Source of the DNA: Ardenticatenales bacterium | GTDB taxonomy: Bacteria > Chloroflexota > Anaerolineae > Promineifilales > Promineifilaceae | Length of the DNA: 64,000 nt | Direction: 5' to 3' | Assembly: GCA_020634575.1 (NCBI GenBank) | Contig: JACKBM010000014.1 | Location: 52,496-116,495, forward strand | Shown here: positions 1 through 8,589 of the stretch, piece by piece | Numbering within the stretch: position 1 is the first letter of the stretch | Layout: each line of letters begins with the position of its first letter | Made by a program: the position numbers and the translations under genes | Notes under the pieces: generated by a model | Databases searched by the model: none | What the model was told of the DNA's origin: nothing | Seen by the model: the letters and a program-made list of their open reading frames with translations, nothing else

Positions 1-633
1 CTGGGCACGGATTACATCGATCTCTACCAGATCCATCGCTGGGATTATGAGACACCGATCGAGGAGACGCTGGAAGCGCTTCATGATCTCATCAAGGCTG
101 GCAAGGTGCGCTACATCGGCGCATCCAGCATGTGGGCCTGGCAGTTCGCCAAAGCGCTCTACACGGCCGACAAGCATGGCTGGAGTCGCTTCGTCTCGAT
201 GCAAAATCATTACAACCTGGTCTACCGGGAAGAAGAGCGCGAGATGAACCCGCTCTGCGTCGAGGAAGGGATCGGCATCATACCGTGGAGCCCGCTGGCG
301 CGCGGCGTAACCACTGGTGGTCGTACCCGCGAAGGGGCGCAAACGGCCCGTAGCCAGAAAGATGATTACGGCACGTCTATCTACAACCGGGATGAGGATT
401 TTGATGTTGGCGACGCGGTTGCGACCGTCGCCCAGGCCAAAGGGGTTTCCCGGGCCCAGGTGGCGCTGGCCTGGCTGCTCAGCAAGCCCAGTCTGACCGC
501 CCCCATCATCGGGACGACCAAACTATCTCACCTGGAAGATGCGGTTGGCGCGGTAGATATCACCCTGACGGCTGACGAGATCGCCATGCTAGAAGCGCCC
601 TATCGGCCCCATCCTATTTTGGGTCATGCCTGA
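1..633 (+). CDS. Aldo/keto reductase, C-terminal part (5' end outside window)
   Basis: The frame is open from base 1 and ends in TGA at 631-633, so only about 210 C-terminal residues are present. It opens with LGTDYIDLYQIHRWD, the strand carrying the catalytic His of the AKR tetrad. It continues with KVRYIGASSMWAWQ and later PIIGTTKLSHLEDAV, the NADPH-phosphate-binding loop region of AKR TIM barrels. The family reduces aldehydes and ketones with NADPH in the cytosol. The substrate cannot be told; the sequence resembles the oxidoreductase-type AKRs of the YhdN/Tas group. An isomerase/epimerase gene follows 20 bases downstream and may be co-transcribed, which would suit sugar metabolism (inference). 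Confidence 0.93.
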   Translation: MGTDYIDLYQIHRWDYETPIEETLEALHDLIKAGKVRYIGASSMWAWQFAKALYTADKHGWSRFVSMQNHYNLVYREEEREMNPLCVEEGIGIIPWSPLARGVTTGGRTREGAQTARSQKDDYGTSIYNRDEDFDVGDAVATVAQAKGVSRAQVALAWLLSKPSLTAPIIGTTKLSHLEDAVGAVDITLTADEIAMLEAPYRPHPILGHA

Positions 634-653
634 GGTTAAAGAGAGGAAATCTG

Positions 654-1451
654 ATGAAATTAGGTGCAAATTCTGTGTTATTCGGCGGTTATGATATGGA
701 GACCGCCTTCAAATATATCGCGATGGCCGGCTATGACGGCATTGAGATCTCGGCCATTCCGCGCATGAGCGAACATCTGGTGCTGGAGCGCTGGCAGGAG
801 ATCGTGCCGGAGATCAAGCGGCTGTCCGGCGAATATGGGCTCGAGTTGCTGGCTATGGAACAACCCTCCCAGGACTCGGAGCGGATGGAGTTGGCGATGC
901 AGGCGGCTGTCGAAGCAGGTATTCCCATCATCAACTGCGGTCCCGGCGGCAAAACTGATGAGGAAGGCAGCCTGCAACAGTCGATTGATTCGCTGGGCAA
1001 CCTGGCCACAATGGCCGAGAAGTATGGCGTCATCCTCTGCGTCAAAGCGCATGTTGGTGCGGCGATTTACAACACGCCGACCACCCTGCAGCTGATGGAG
1101 GCGATCAGTTCGCCCAACTTTGGCATCGACATGGACCCATCCCACATTCACCGGGCCAACGAGAACCCGGTGGAAGCGGTGGCGGCTGTTCTGTCGCGGG
1201 TGAAACATCTGCACATTCGCGATTGTCTGGGCCGCCAGCATGGTCCGGGCAAGCCGGAAGATCAGGCCAACGGGCGCGGCGACATCGACCTGGTTGGTTT
1301 CTTCCGGGTGCTGCATGAGCATGGTTATGAAGGGCCGGTTGACCTCGAGGTGATTGGCGCCAAAGAGTACACCATCGCTCAATGCGCGGTCATCGCGGCT
1401 GAGGCGCGCGGCCACATGCAGGCCAGCCTGCAGGCGTGCGGCGCGCGCTAG
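654..1451 (+). CDS. Sugar phosphate isomerase/epimerase (AP endonuclease 2-like TIM barrel)
   Basis: This 265-residue protein fits the xylose-isomerase-like TIM-barrel family (AP_endonuc_2). Visible family features are the N-terminal GGYDMETAFKYIAMAGYDGI strand and helix, metal-ligand segments around DMDPSH (near residues 160-165) and VKHLHIRD, and the C-terminal glutamate in VDLEVIG. These proteins isomerise or epimerise sugars in the cytosol using a divalent metal. The start has a good ribosome binding site (agagagg, 7-8 bases upstream). It follows the AKR gene by 20 bases, so the two are probably one operon. The exact substrate is unknown. Confidence 0.9.
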   Translation: MKLGANSVLFGGYDMETAFKYIAMAGYDGIEISAIPRMSEHLVLERWQEIVPEIKRLSGEYGLELLAMEQPSQDSERMELAMQAAVEAGIPIINCGPGGKTDEEGSLQQSIDSLGNLATMAEKYGVILCVKAHVGAAIYNTPTTLQLMEAISSPNFGIDMDPSHIHRANENPVEAVAAVLSRVKHLHIRDCLGRQHGPGKPEDQANGRGDIDLVGFFRVLHEHGYEGPVDLEVIGAKEYTIAQCAVIAAEARGHMQASLQACGAR

Positions 1452-1457
1452 TCGGTT

Positions 1458-3095
1458 TCAGCTTAGCGGCAATTGAATATCAACTTGTGTGCCGGGGCTG
1501 AGCCGGTGCAGGCTGATCTGGCCACCATGGCTTTGGATGATCGCCTGCACGATGGCCAGCCCCAGCCCGTTGCCGGGGTAATCAGCGCTATTGCGGCCGC
1601 GGTGGAAGCGACTGAACAGGTAGGGCATGTCCTCTTCGGGGATACCGATGCCGCTGTCAGTGACGGTTAGCTGGGCCTGATTGTTTGCTTTTGCCAGGCT
1701 GAGGTGGATGGCGCCACCGGCCGGTGTAAATTTCAACGCGTTATCCAGCACGTTCTGCACCGCCTGCCGCAACCGTAATGGCGAACCCCACACCGGCACC
1801 TTATGCCCAGGTAGCGCCAGCGCAAACTGAACCTCCCGCTGCTCAGCCCGCGAGGCAAAAGGTTCCGCCAACTCTCGCAACATCTGATCCAGGTCGACCA
1901 ACTCCTTTTCCTTCTCTGTGCGCGCTTCGATGCGCGACAAATCCAGCAGGCTGTTGGAGAGCGTCTGTAAACGAACCGCCTGGCCCTGGGCCCGCTCAAT
2001 TTTGGCTGCTTGGGCCGGCGCCAGCCGGGTTTGGTCCAGGCTTTGCAGGTCAGTTTGCAGGGCGGTTAGCGGCGTGTGCAGCTCATGGGCGGCGTCGGCG
2101 ATGAACTGGCGCAAGGTCATGATCGTTTGCTCAACCTGCTCCGCCATCTGGTTAAAACTGTGACCTAATTGGCCCAGCTCATTTGCCGACTGAAGCTCAG
2201 TTCGCACCGCCAGGTCGCCTTCAGCCATCCGGGTTGTCGCCGCTGTCAGTTTGAGCAGCGGCTGAACCAGCTGGCGGCTGGCCAGCCAGCCAGCCGTGCC
2301 TGCCAGCAAGGCCGCCAGCACGAGCGCCAACAGCCAGCTCCAGAAGACCGTCTGCAGGATTTCCCGGCCATAGGCGGGCCCCTGCGACAGCTCGACCAAC
2401 CCCAGCAAGGCGCCATCTTCGGCCCGGATCGGCTGCTTCACAACCAGGTTGGATAATGTGGCTACGGTGCCATCAGCATTGACAAAACCAAAGCCGAACT
2501 GCGTGCCCACGACAGGCAACGCCCCACTGACTGTCTCGCGTGTTATCGTTGTTGTCCGCGTGATGGTGCCATCCGGGCCAACAGTCTCTTCCTCCAGGAC
2601 AAATTCGCGCTCCTCGACCTGGGCGGATCCTGGTGGCGCGGCCAGTACCTCTTCTTCAATCTGCGAGCCCAGAAACGGCGATTCAATCACGATCGTCGAT
2701 TCGGAACTGCTGAAGGGGGCGGCGCCCGCAAAGGTCTGTTCCACGCCGTCGATATTCACCGTCATGGCGATTTCCGTGTTGGCGTCGTTGATGCGGGGGT
2801 CGCCGGAGTCGGCCAGCAAGAGGCCACTGTCCGGCGACAGAACGCGCACCCGGGTTTGCGACAGAAAGGCCAGCCCCTTGATGGTGGCCTGGAGTTCGCC
2901 GACGTCCAGGTCGGCAAAGTAGGGAATCAGGTGCTCGCTGATGGATTGGGCGTTGCCATCCAGATAAGCCAGCTCCTGCTGCCGGTAATATTCCTGCAGC
3001 AGCAGGAGCAGGGCGGCGCCCAGGGCCAGGATGGCCAACAGGGCGACCGCCGCGTAGCTCAGGGGCAAACGCCAGCGCAATGATTTGGGTATCAT
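1458..3095 (-). CDS. HAMP-domain sensor histidine kinase
   Basis: A 545-residue membrane kinase with a TM segment at about 12-34, an extracytoplasmic domain at about 35-245, a second TM at about 248-270 and HAMP at about 271-325. HisKA follows with phospho-acceptor H337, then HATPase_c with the N box (DNALKFTPAGG, 451-461), G1 (DSGIGI, 480-485) and G2 (NGLGLAI, 509-515). The H box reads HELHTPL, with His at 340 where most families have Arg. It is the last gene of the minus-strand exporter operon. Its partner is probably the OmpR-type regulator at 7891-8589. It likely senses an envelope signal, perhaps a transported compound (inference). Confidence 0.95.
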   Translation of the reverse strand: MIPKSLRWRLPLSYAAVALLAILALGAALLLLLQEYYRQQELAYLDGNAQSISEHLIPYFADLDVGELQATIKGLAFLSQTRVRVLSPDSGLLLADSGDPRINDANTEIAMTVNIDGVEQTFAGAAPFSSSESTIVIESPFLGSQIEEEVLAAPPGSAQVEEREFVLEEETVGPDGTITRTTTITRETVSGALPVVGTQFGFGFVNADGTVATLSNLVVKQPIRAEDGALLGLVELSQGPAYGREILQTVFWSWLLALVLAALLAGTAGWLASRQLVQPLLKLTAATTRMAEGDLAVRTELQSANELGQLGHSFNQMAEQVEQTIMTLRQFIADAAHELHTPLTALQTDLQSLDQTRLAPAQAAKIERAQGQAVRLQTLSNSLLDLSRIEARTEKEKELVDLDQMLRELAEPFASRAEQREVQFALALPGHKVPVWGSPLRLRQAVQNVLDNALKFTPAGGAIHLSLAKANNQAQLTVTDSGIGIPEEDMPYLFSRFHRGRNSADYPGNGLGLAIVQAIIQSHGGQISLHRLSPGTQVDIQLPLS

Positions 3096-3131
3096 CTCAT
3101 TCCAGTTTTGCCCGCAGCCGGGCGCTATTGC

Positions 3132-3668
3132 TCATCGTTCCGGCGAGTATACCAGCAGATCGGCCACTAACCGGTCGCCGCGCCGGCTGCCCCAGGCGGA
3201 GATGTAGGTGAGTTCATCAACCTCGGCCAGGGAGTCCATGGGTCGGATTATCTGTGGCACGGGGCCGGTCGTGCCTGCCACAATCGTTTCATCTCGAAAA
3301 ATCAACGTCTCATGGTGAGTCACTACCTCGATTTCCACGCCGTCGTGGGAGGCGACAATCCGGCGCTGCGGGTCGTTCATGTCCACATTCATATGGACTG
3401 TGCCGGTGCCGATAATCAGCGTATTGTCTTCACGGCGGACAAAGATGCCACGGGCCTCGGGCTCCCGTGCCGGCAACTCGGCGGCGGGGATAACCCGGTT
3501 GGGCAGGCTGACGGCAGCGCTATCATCGCGCAACTGAACCAGCGGTTCTGATTCGGCCGGATTGGGGTTTTCCTGCTGGCTGCTCAGCTGGCGGGCGGCG
3601 ACAAAGACGGCGCCCGCCAACAAACCGAGCAACAGGATAACCAGCCCGACGGCCCGCCCTTTCATCAA
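3132..3668 (-). CDS. Membrane-anchored protein, paralogue of its upstream neighbour
   Basis: A 178-residue protein with one N-terminal TM helix (about 7-25) and the rest predicted outside the membrane; I do not recognise a family. It ends in SAWGSRRGDRLVADLLVYSPER, closely matching the end of the next gene upstream (SAWGERRGDRVIAQVIVFSETR). Both share a core containing 'RREDNTLIIGTG' / 'RQEDNSYFVGTG', so they are tandem duplicates. The ATG overlaps the upstream TGA by 4 bases, implying translational coupling. It lies between the exporter genes and the histidine kinase, so a role in signal detection or as an accessory of the exporter is possible (inference). Confidence 0.8.
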   Translation of the reverse strand: MMKGRAVGLVILLLGLLAGAVFVAARQLSSQQENPNPAESEPLVQLRDDSAAVSLPNRVIPAAELPAREPEARGIFVRREDNTLIIGTGTVHMNVDMNDPQRRIVASHDGVEIEVVTHHETLIFRDETIVAGTTGPVPQIIRPMDSLAEVDELTYISAWGSRRGDRLVADLLVYSPER

Positions 3669-4273
3669 CGTGTCTCCGAAAAGACAATGACCTGGGCAAT
3701 CACCCGGTCGCCGCGCCGTTCCCCCCAGGCCGAAAGTGAGGCGCCCTTGCTCAGTTCCGCTGGTTGGTCTACCGGGCGGACGACCTGCTGGAGCGTTTGC
3801 TCTTTCGATTCTGATGACTCAAAACTCACGTCTGTGATGTCCTGGTAGAAAATGGTGTCAGCGGTGACGACGACTTCCACTTCCGGGCCGCTATGGTCGA
3901 CGGCGACCTGGGACTCGCCGTTGATGACCTGGACATTGACGCTTGTAGAGCCGGTGCCCACAAAATAGCTGTTGTCTTCCTGGCGCAGGAAGACGCCGCC
4001 GGTGGCAAATTCGTCGGTTGGCAGCTCGGCAGACGGCAGGATGACGGTTTTGACGGTGACCGGGCTGCCGCTGCCGTCATCATAGACGTCCTCGAACACC
4101 TGGGCACCGGCCGGTAAATCCGCCGGCGCCTCAGCCGTCAACAGCCGCACCGCCGTGAAAGCCCCGGCGCCCAAGACTACGACGACTGCCAGAAGCCCCA
4201 GAACCAACCAGAGGACACGACGGCTGCCACCTGTTTTCTTAATTTCTGCACTTTCCATCTTGTTTTTCTCCAT
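3665..4273 (-). CDS. Membrane-anchored protein, paralogue of its downstream neighbour
   Basis: A 202-residue protein with a short charged N-terminus, one TM helix (about 20-42) and an extracytoplasmic domain of unknown family. The conserved core and C-terminus (SAWGERRGDRVIAQVI) pair it with the following gene. An internal ATG at 4258 has a better-spaced GGAGAA ribosome binding site and would remove five residues, so the start is uncertain. It begins 2 bases after the permease stop, so it belongs to the exporter operon. No function can be assigned; the context suggests an envelope partner of the transporter or kinase. Confidence 0.8.
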   Translation of the reverse strand: MEKNKMESAEIKKTGGSRRVLWLVLGLLAVVVVLGAGAFTAVRLLTAEAPADLPAGAQVFEDVYDDGSGSPVTVKTVILPSAELPTDEFATGGVFLRQEDNSYFVGTGSTSVNVQVINGESQVAVDHSGPEVEVVVTADTIFYQDITDVSFESSESKEQTLQQVVRPVDQPAELSKGASLSAWGERRGDRVIAQVIVFSETR

Positions 4274-4275
4274 TT

Positions 4276-5568
4276 TTACTCGTAACGTAACGCTTCAATT
4301 GGATCGAGGCGGGCGGCGCGGACCGCCGGGTAGAGGCCAAAGATCAGCCCGGTTAACACGGCCACGCCAAAGGCCAGCGGAATGCTGCGCGGATCCAGCA
4401 AGGCCACGCCCCGGTTGAGGGAAGCCGCCAGCGGCACCGACAAAATGCCGGTCGCCGTGCCCAATAGCCCGCCGGCGGCGCTGATCAGCACCGCCTCCAG
4501 CAGAAACTGGCGCACAATGTCACCCTGCTGCGCCCCCACCGCCAGGCGAACGCCGATCTCGCGGGTGCGCTCGGTCACACTCACCAGCATCACATTCATG
4601 ATGCCGATGCCGCCGACAACCAGCGAGACCGTGGCCATCGCCGCCAGCAGGAAGGCAAAGGTACGGGCGGCGGCCTGCTGGGCGCCCAGGATTTCCTGGC
4701 GGGTGGTTAATTCAAAGTCATCCTCGTAATCGCCCAGTTCGTTCCGGCCGATGCCGTGCCGTTCACGCAGATAGTCAATAATCTGCTGCCGCGCCGCGGC
4801 CATTTCGTTCTCGTCGCTGACCCGGGCGATGATGTCGACGGAAGGCTCCTCGTCGAACAGGTTCAGGATGGCGCTGCTGATCGGCATATGGAGCGCCTCG
4901 TTGGGCCGTAGCTGGTTACGCAGGCTGGGATTGATTACTTCCAGCTCGGCCAGTACGCCGATGACCAGGCATTTACGCCGGTTGACCCAGATCAGCTCAT
5001 CCAGGGGCGGGTCGCCCTCGAACAGGTCGGTGGCGGTTTTGTGGCCCAGGACGCAGACATCGGCGTTGGCGCTGACTTCGGCCTGGGTAAAGTAGCGGCC
5101 GCTGGCCAGGAATTGTTGGGGCGTGAGGGGGGCGTCAATTGGCCGGTTCATGGGTTGCACCTGCCCCTCGCTTACCATGTTGGCCAGCCCATCCGCCGTC
5201 GTCCCCTGAATGTTCATGTCCAGCACGTTGTAATCCCGCCGGATTTTGCCCTGGCCGCCCACGGACATGTTGACCCGCTCAATGAGCGACAACGTGCCCG
5301 GCATCTCCAGGCCGTCGGCAAACGAGAGCACGGCCCCCACCGGAACCAGCTCGCCCTGGTCGATCTTTTCCTTGACCGTTACCTGGACCATGTCAGAGCC
5401 GAGGTAGCGGAAGTTGGCGTCCACGGCTGCGCGAGCGCCATTGCCCAGCGCCAGCATGCTGATCACCGAGGCCACGCCAATGACGATGCCCAGGGTGGTC
5501 AGGGTGGCGCGCAGCTTGTTACCCAGGATGCCGTTCCAGGCAGTCAGACAGGCGTTGAGGAAGGTCAT
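4276..5568 (-). CDS. MacB-type ABC transporter permease (FtsX family)
   Basis: A 430-residue permease with an N-terminal TM (about 18-42), a long extracytoplasmic MacB_PCD-like domain, then three TM segments forming the C-terminal FtsX domain (about 305-425). The segment IGIMNVMLVSVTERTREIGVRLAVGA is the cytoplasmic coupling region typical of this family. Such permeases work with a dimeric ATPase and an adaptor to drive substrates outward, as in MacAB-type export of peptides or macrolides, or Lol-type traffic. The gene overlaps the ATPase gene by 4 bases. The substrate is unknown. Confidence 0.95.
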   Translation of the reverse strand: MTFLNACLTAWNGILGNKLRATLTTLGIVIGVASVISMLALGNGARAAVDANFRYLGSDMVQVTVKEKIDQGELVPVGAVLSFADGLEMPGTLSLIERVNMSVGGQGKIRRDYNVLDMNIQGTTADGLANMVSEGQVQPMNRPIDAPLTPQQFLASGRYFTQAEVSANADVCVLGHKTATDLFEGDPPLDELIWVNRRKCLVIGVLAELEVINPSLRNQLRPNEALHMPISSAILNLFDEEPSVDIIARVSDENEMAAARQQIIDYLRERHGIGRNELGDYEDDFELTTRQEILGAQQAAARTFAFLLAAMATVSLVVGGIGIMNVMLVSVTERTREIGVRLAVGAQQGDIVRQFLLEAVLISAAGGLLGTATGILSVPLAASLNRGVALLDPRSIPLAFGVAVLTGLIFGLYPAVRAARLDPIEALRYE

Positions 5569-6290
5569 GTGCCCGCAACCTCCGTAGGGACCGGCCGGAT
5601 CTCCTCGCGGCTGATGGCGCCATCGTGTAAATAGAGGATGCGGCGGCTTTGCCGGGCGACGTCCGGGTCGTGGGTGACGAGGATGATGGTTCGGCCGGCG
5701 CCGTTCTCGCCGGGCTCCAGGTTCAGTTCTGTCAACAGGCTCATGATGTCAGCGCCGGTCTGGCTGTCCAGGTTGCCGGTGGGTTCGTCTGCCAGGATGA
5801 TGGCCGGGTTCGCGACCAGGGCCCGGGCGATGGCCACCCGCTGGCGTTGCCCGCCGGAGAGTTCGGTCGGCCGATGGCTGAGCCGGTCGGCCAGCCCCAC
5901 TCGCGCCAGCGCCGCCGCGGCTCGCTCACGCGTGTCGCGCTGCCGGCCGCTGTATTGCAGCGGCAGCATCACGTTGGCCAGCGCGGTCAGGCGGGGCAGC
6001 AAATTAAAAGTCTGGAAGACAAAACCGATCTGTTGGTTGCGAATGACAGCCCGCTGCCGCCGCGAGAGCTGGCCCACGGCAGCGCCGGCCAGCCAGTACT
6101 GGCCGCTGGTGGGGGAGTCGAGGCAGCCCAGCAAATGCATCAGCGTTGATTTGCCGCTGCCGGAGGGGCCCATCAGGGCGACAAACTCGCCGGCTTCGAC
6201 CTGAAACGAGACGCCGCGCAGGGCGTGGACCAGCTGGTCGCCCATCTGGTATTGTCGCGTCAGACCGTCCACCTGGATGACGGCGCTCAT
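5565..6290 (-). CDS. MacB/LolD-type ABC transporter ATP-binding protein
   Basis: A 241-residue ATPase with Walker A GPSGSGKST (41-49), Q loop VFQTFNLLPRL, signature LSGGQRQR (144-151), Walker B ILADEP (165-170) and the H-loop THDPDVA. The LLGCLDSPTSG sequence after Walker A and the length are typical of the LolD/MacB subfamily that pairs with FtsX-type permeases. It overlaps the adaptor gene and the permease gene by 4 bases each, so the three form one translationally coupled exporter unit. It acts on the inner face of the membrane. Confidence 0.96.
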   Translation of the reverse strand: MSAVIQVDGLTRQYQMGDQLVHALRGVSFQVEAGEFVALMGPSGSGKSTLMHLLGCLDSPTSGQYWLAGAAVGQLSRRQRAVIRNQQIGFVFQTFNLLPRLTALANVMLPLQYSGRQRDTRERAAAALARVGLADRLSHRPTELSGGQRQRVAIARALVANPAIILADEPTGNLDSQTGADIMSLLTELNLEPGENGAGRTIILVTHDPDVARQSRRILYLHDGAISREEIRPVPTEVAGT

Positions 6291-7585
6291 TCGGCCACCA
6301 CCTCGTCGCCCGGCTGCAAGCCGCTCAGGATAGCGACAAAGACATCACCACGGAGTCCCACGCCGATTTCCTGTTCCAGTTGCTGGCCATTCTGCCAGAG
6401 CGTCACGGTGGCGGTGCCATCGGAGCGGGGCCGGACCAGGGTGCGGGGCAGGCGGATGGTGTCGGGTTCTGCGGCGATGATGATGGAGGCGTCGACGGTC
6501 ATGCCGGGGTAGACACCGGCCGGTAAAGCCTCGTCCAGCGCAATGTAAACATGGTAGAGCGGCCGGGCCTCGCCCGTGACCCGCTGCGGCACCAGCCGGT
6601 CCACGCGGCCGCGGATGGCCAGATCCGGCCGGGCGTCAAAGAATAGCTCCGCAGTCTGGCCCAATTCAACATCGGCCAGATCCTCTTCGATCACCGTGGT
6701 GCGCACCTCGCCCTGGCCCGGGTCTGCCAGCAAGACCAGGTTGGTGCCGGGGCCAACGGCCTCGCCGGCGGTGGCCAAGACCTCGAGGACAACGCCAGCA
6801 AACGGCGCTCTCAGGACGGTGGCGTCCAGATCAGCCTGGGCCTGGGCGACGGCAATCTCCAGCAATGGATCGACACCCACCCCGCGCAGATAGTCGACGG
6901 TCAGGTTGGCTTGAGCCAGCTCCGTCTGCTGCGCTTCTACCTGCTGCCCGACCGCCCAGCGCTGATTGAGGACGGCGTTGTACTCCGCTTCAGCGATCTG
7001 GCGGCTGGCGATCATGTGCTGCCACTCGAGCCGGTACGCTTCCGCCACATCCGGCGGTTCCCAAGGACGGTCCAGGGCGTTGTGATAGGCAGTTTCCGCG
7101 CGAGCTTCCGCCTCACGCGCCAGTTGCAGATTGATTTCGGCGCTGGTCAGGAGGGGGTATTGCGCCTGGGTGGAGCCGACGAGCGCTTCACTGCTGGCGG
7201 CGGCCAGCTCCGCTTCAGAAAGCTGCTGGGCCAGGGCGGCCTGGGCGGCGGCCAGTTCCAGCTCGGCGACGTGGAGCGCGTTTTCGTAGGGCGCGGCCTC
7301 GACGCGGGCGATGATGTCGCCGGCCGCCACCGCTGTGCCGGGGCGCACCGCCAGTTCCACCAGCCGGCCGGCCACCGCCATCCCCAGCATCTCCTGCCGG
7401 GTGCCGACCAACTGGCCGGGCGCCGTTACCGTGCGCTGCACATCGCCCTGAGTGACGGCAATTGTCACCGGCGCCGTCGGGGTCGCCGGGAGTTCCGTTT
7501 GCCCGGATTGATATCCCCAGTAACCCGCGCCGGCGATTAACCCCAGGGTCAGTAGCACGCCCGCTACAGCTAACCATCGTTTCAT
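6287..7585 (-). CDS. HlyD/MacA-type membrane fusion (adaptor) protein
   Basis: About 432 residues: an N-terminal TM anchor, a biotinyl-lipoyl-like half (RLVELAVRPGTAVAAGDIIA), a long coiled-coil region rich in Ala, Glu and Gln (about 100-240), the second lipoyl half (LRAPFAGVVLEVLATAGEAVGPG) and beta-barrel domains. It is the adaptor of the MacAB-like exporter that follows. An in-frame ATG lies at 7606, but the ATG at 7585 has an AGGGG ribosome binding site just upstream and starts directly at the signal anchor (MKRWLAVAG), so I chose 7585. The region upstream of it holds a nested inverted repeat. Confidence 0.93.
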   Translation of the reverse strand: MKRWLAVAGVLLTLGLIAGAGYWGYQSGQTELPATPTAPVTIAVTQGDVQRTVTAPGQLVGTRQEMLGMAVAGRLVELAVRPGTAVAAGDIIARVEAAPYENALHVAELELAAAQAALAQQLSEAELAAASSEALVGSTQAQYPLLTSAEINLQLAREAEARAETAYHNALDRPWEPPDVAEAYRLEWQHMIASRQIAEAEYNAVLNQRWAVGQQVEAQQTELAQANLTVDYLRGVGVDPLLEIAVAQAQADLDATVLRAPFAGVVLEVLATAGEAVGPGTNLVLLADPGQGEVRTTVIEEDLADVELGQTAELFFDARPDLAIRGRVDRLVPQRVTGEARPLYHVYIALDEALPAGVYPGMTVDASIIIAAEPDTIRLPRTLVRPRSDGTATVTLWQNGQQLEQEIGVGLRGDVFVAILSGLQPGDEVVAE

Positions 7586-7600
7586 CTTAACCCCTCCCCC

Positions 7601-7788
7601 CGTCATTTCGAGCGCTGCTTACGTCACCAACACGCCCAACCGGCCGGAGCGAGAAATCTCTACCACCAGCTGCGTCCCGTGCTGGCCCACTGGCTTTCAG
7701 TGGCCGGCGGGTTGACAACATAGGTGTAGAGATTTCTCGCTCGCTCTGGAGGAGTGCCTTAGTGGCATAGGCAGCGCTCGAAATGACG
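7601..7788. repeat. Nested inverted repeat (GTCATTTCGAG.../...GAGATTTCTCGC type)
   Basis: Two pairs of perfect inverted arms are nested. The outer 18-base arms are 7601-7618 and 7771-7788 (CGTCATTTCGAGCGCTGC and its complement). The inner 17-base arms are 7647-7663 and 7726-7742 (GAGCGAGAAATCTCTAC and its complement). The words CATTTCGAGC and GAGAAATCTC recall a short interspersed REP-like repeat seen in many bacterial genomes (from memory). It fills the gap between the response-regulator gene and the adaptor gene. Confidence 0.85.
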
Positions 7789-7890
7789 GTGTTACCAAGC
7801 ATGCCTGTAGACTAGGCGGGCCGGGTTGTCGTCAGGTTGTGGGGGGATTGCGGTACGGCAATCTCAGGTTGCGGTTCGGTAACCTGGGGT

Positions 7891-8589
7891 TCAGGCGACC
7901 AGCCGGTAGCCGATGCCGGGCACGGTCAGGATGAGCGTCGGCTGGCTGGGTTCCAATTCCACCTTTTCGCGCAGGCGGCGGATGTGGACATTGACGGTGC
8001 GTTCGTCTTCGATGGTTGCATCATAACCCCAGGCACCCTCCAGGATCTGGGTCCGGCTGAGCGCCTGGTCAGGGTGACGGGCCAGGAAGACAAAAAGACG
8101 GAACTCGGTCGGGGTGAGATCCAGGGAGGCGGCGCCCCGCCGGACCTGGCTGCGGTCCAGATCCACGACCAGGTCGCCCACAAAAAGCTGGTCACTTTGG
8201 GCGGTGGGGGCCAGTTCGCCGTAAGCGCGGCGCAGGAGGGCGCGGATGCGGGAGAGCAGTTCGCGCAGGGCGTAAGGTTTGGTGACGTAATCGTCAGCCC
8301 CCATTTCCAGGCCCAGGACCTTGTCCATCTCCTCCTGCCGGGCCGTCAGCATCAGGATGGGCTGGCGCTGGCCGGCCTGGCGCAGGCGACGGCAAAAGTC
8401 GAAGCCGGAGCCATCCGGCAGCCGCACATCCAGGATGATGAGGTGGGGGAGTTGCTCCCGGGTCAGACGTAGCCCTTCTTCGCCCAGTTTGGTCCAGAGA
8501 ACCGGGTAGCCTTCTTCGCTCAGCGCCTCGCGCAGACTGGTGGCGATGGCGGCATCGTCTTCGACCAGGAGAATAGTTTGTCCTTGCAT
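7891..8589 (-). CDS. OmpR/PhoB-family response regulator
   Basis: A 232-residue regulator with an N-terminal receiver domain (acidic pair EDD near the start, phospho-acceptor Asp in LIILDVRLPDG at about residue 54, Lys in VTKPYALREL) and a C-terminal winged helix (LTPTEFRLFVFL ... RTVNVHIRRLREKVE ... VPGIGYRLV). The frame extends to a TTG at 8598, but the ATG at 8589 starts directly at the first strand (MQGQTILLVEDD). It is the probable partner of the kinase at 1458-3095. Phosphorylation would let it bind DNA, most likely controlling the exporter operon downstream on the same strand (inference). Confidence 0.95.
   Translation of the reverse strand: MQGQTILLVEDDAAIATSLREALSEEGYPVLWTKLGEEGLRLTREQLPHLIILDVRLPDGSGFDFCRRLRQAGQRQPILMLTARQEEMDKVLGLEMGADDYVTKPYALRELLSRIRALLRRAYGELAPTAQSDQLFVGDLVVDLDRSQVRRGAASLDLTPTEFRLFVFLARHPDQALSRTQILEGAWGYDATIEDERTVNVHIRRLREKVELEPSQPTLILTVPGIGYRLVA

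Noticed and set aside
678..1415. 245-residue minus-strand ORF
   Set aside because: Antisense shadow of the sugar isomerase gene.
4280..4300. CGTAACGTAACG as a third copy of the 22-bp element
   Set aside because: It is the coding end of the MacB permease gene and lacks the GTTT...AGACG flanks.
5041..5634. 197-residue plus-strand ORF
   Set aside because: Antisense to the MacB permease; no family resemblance.
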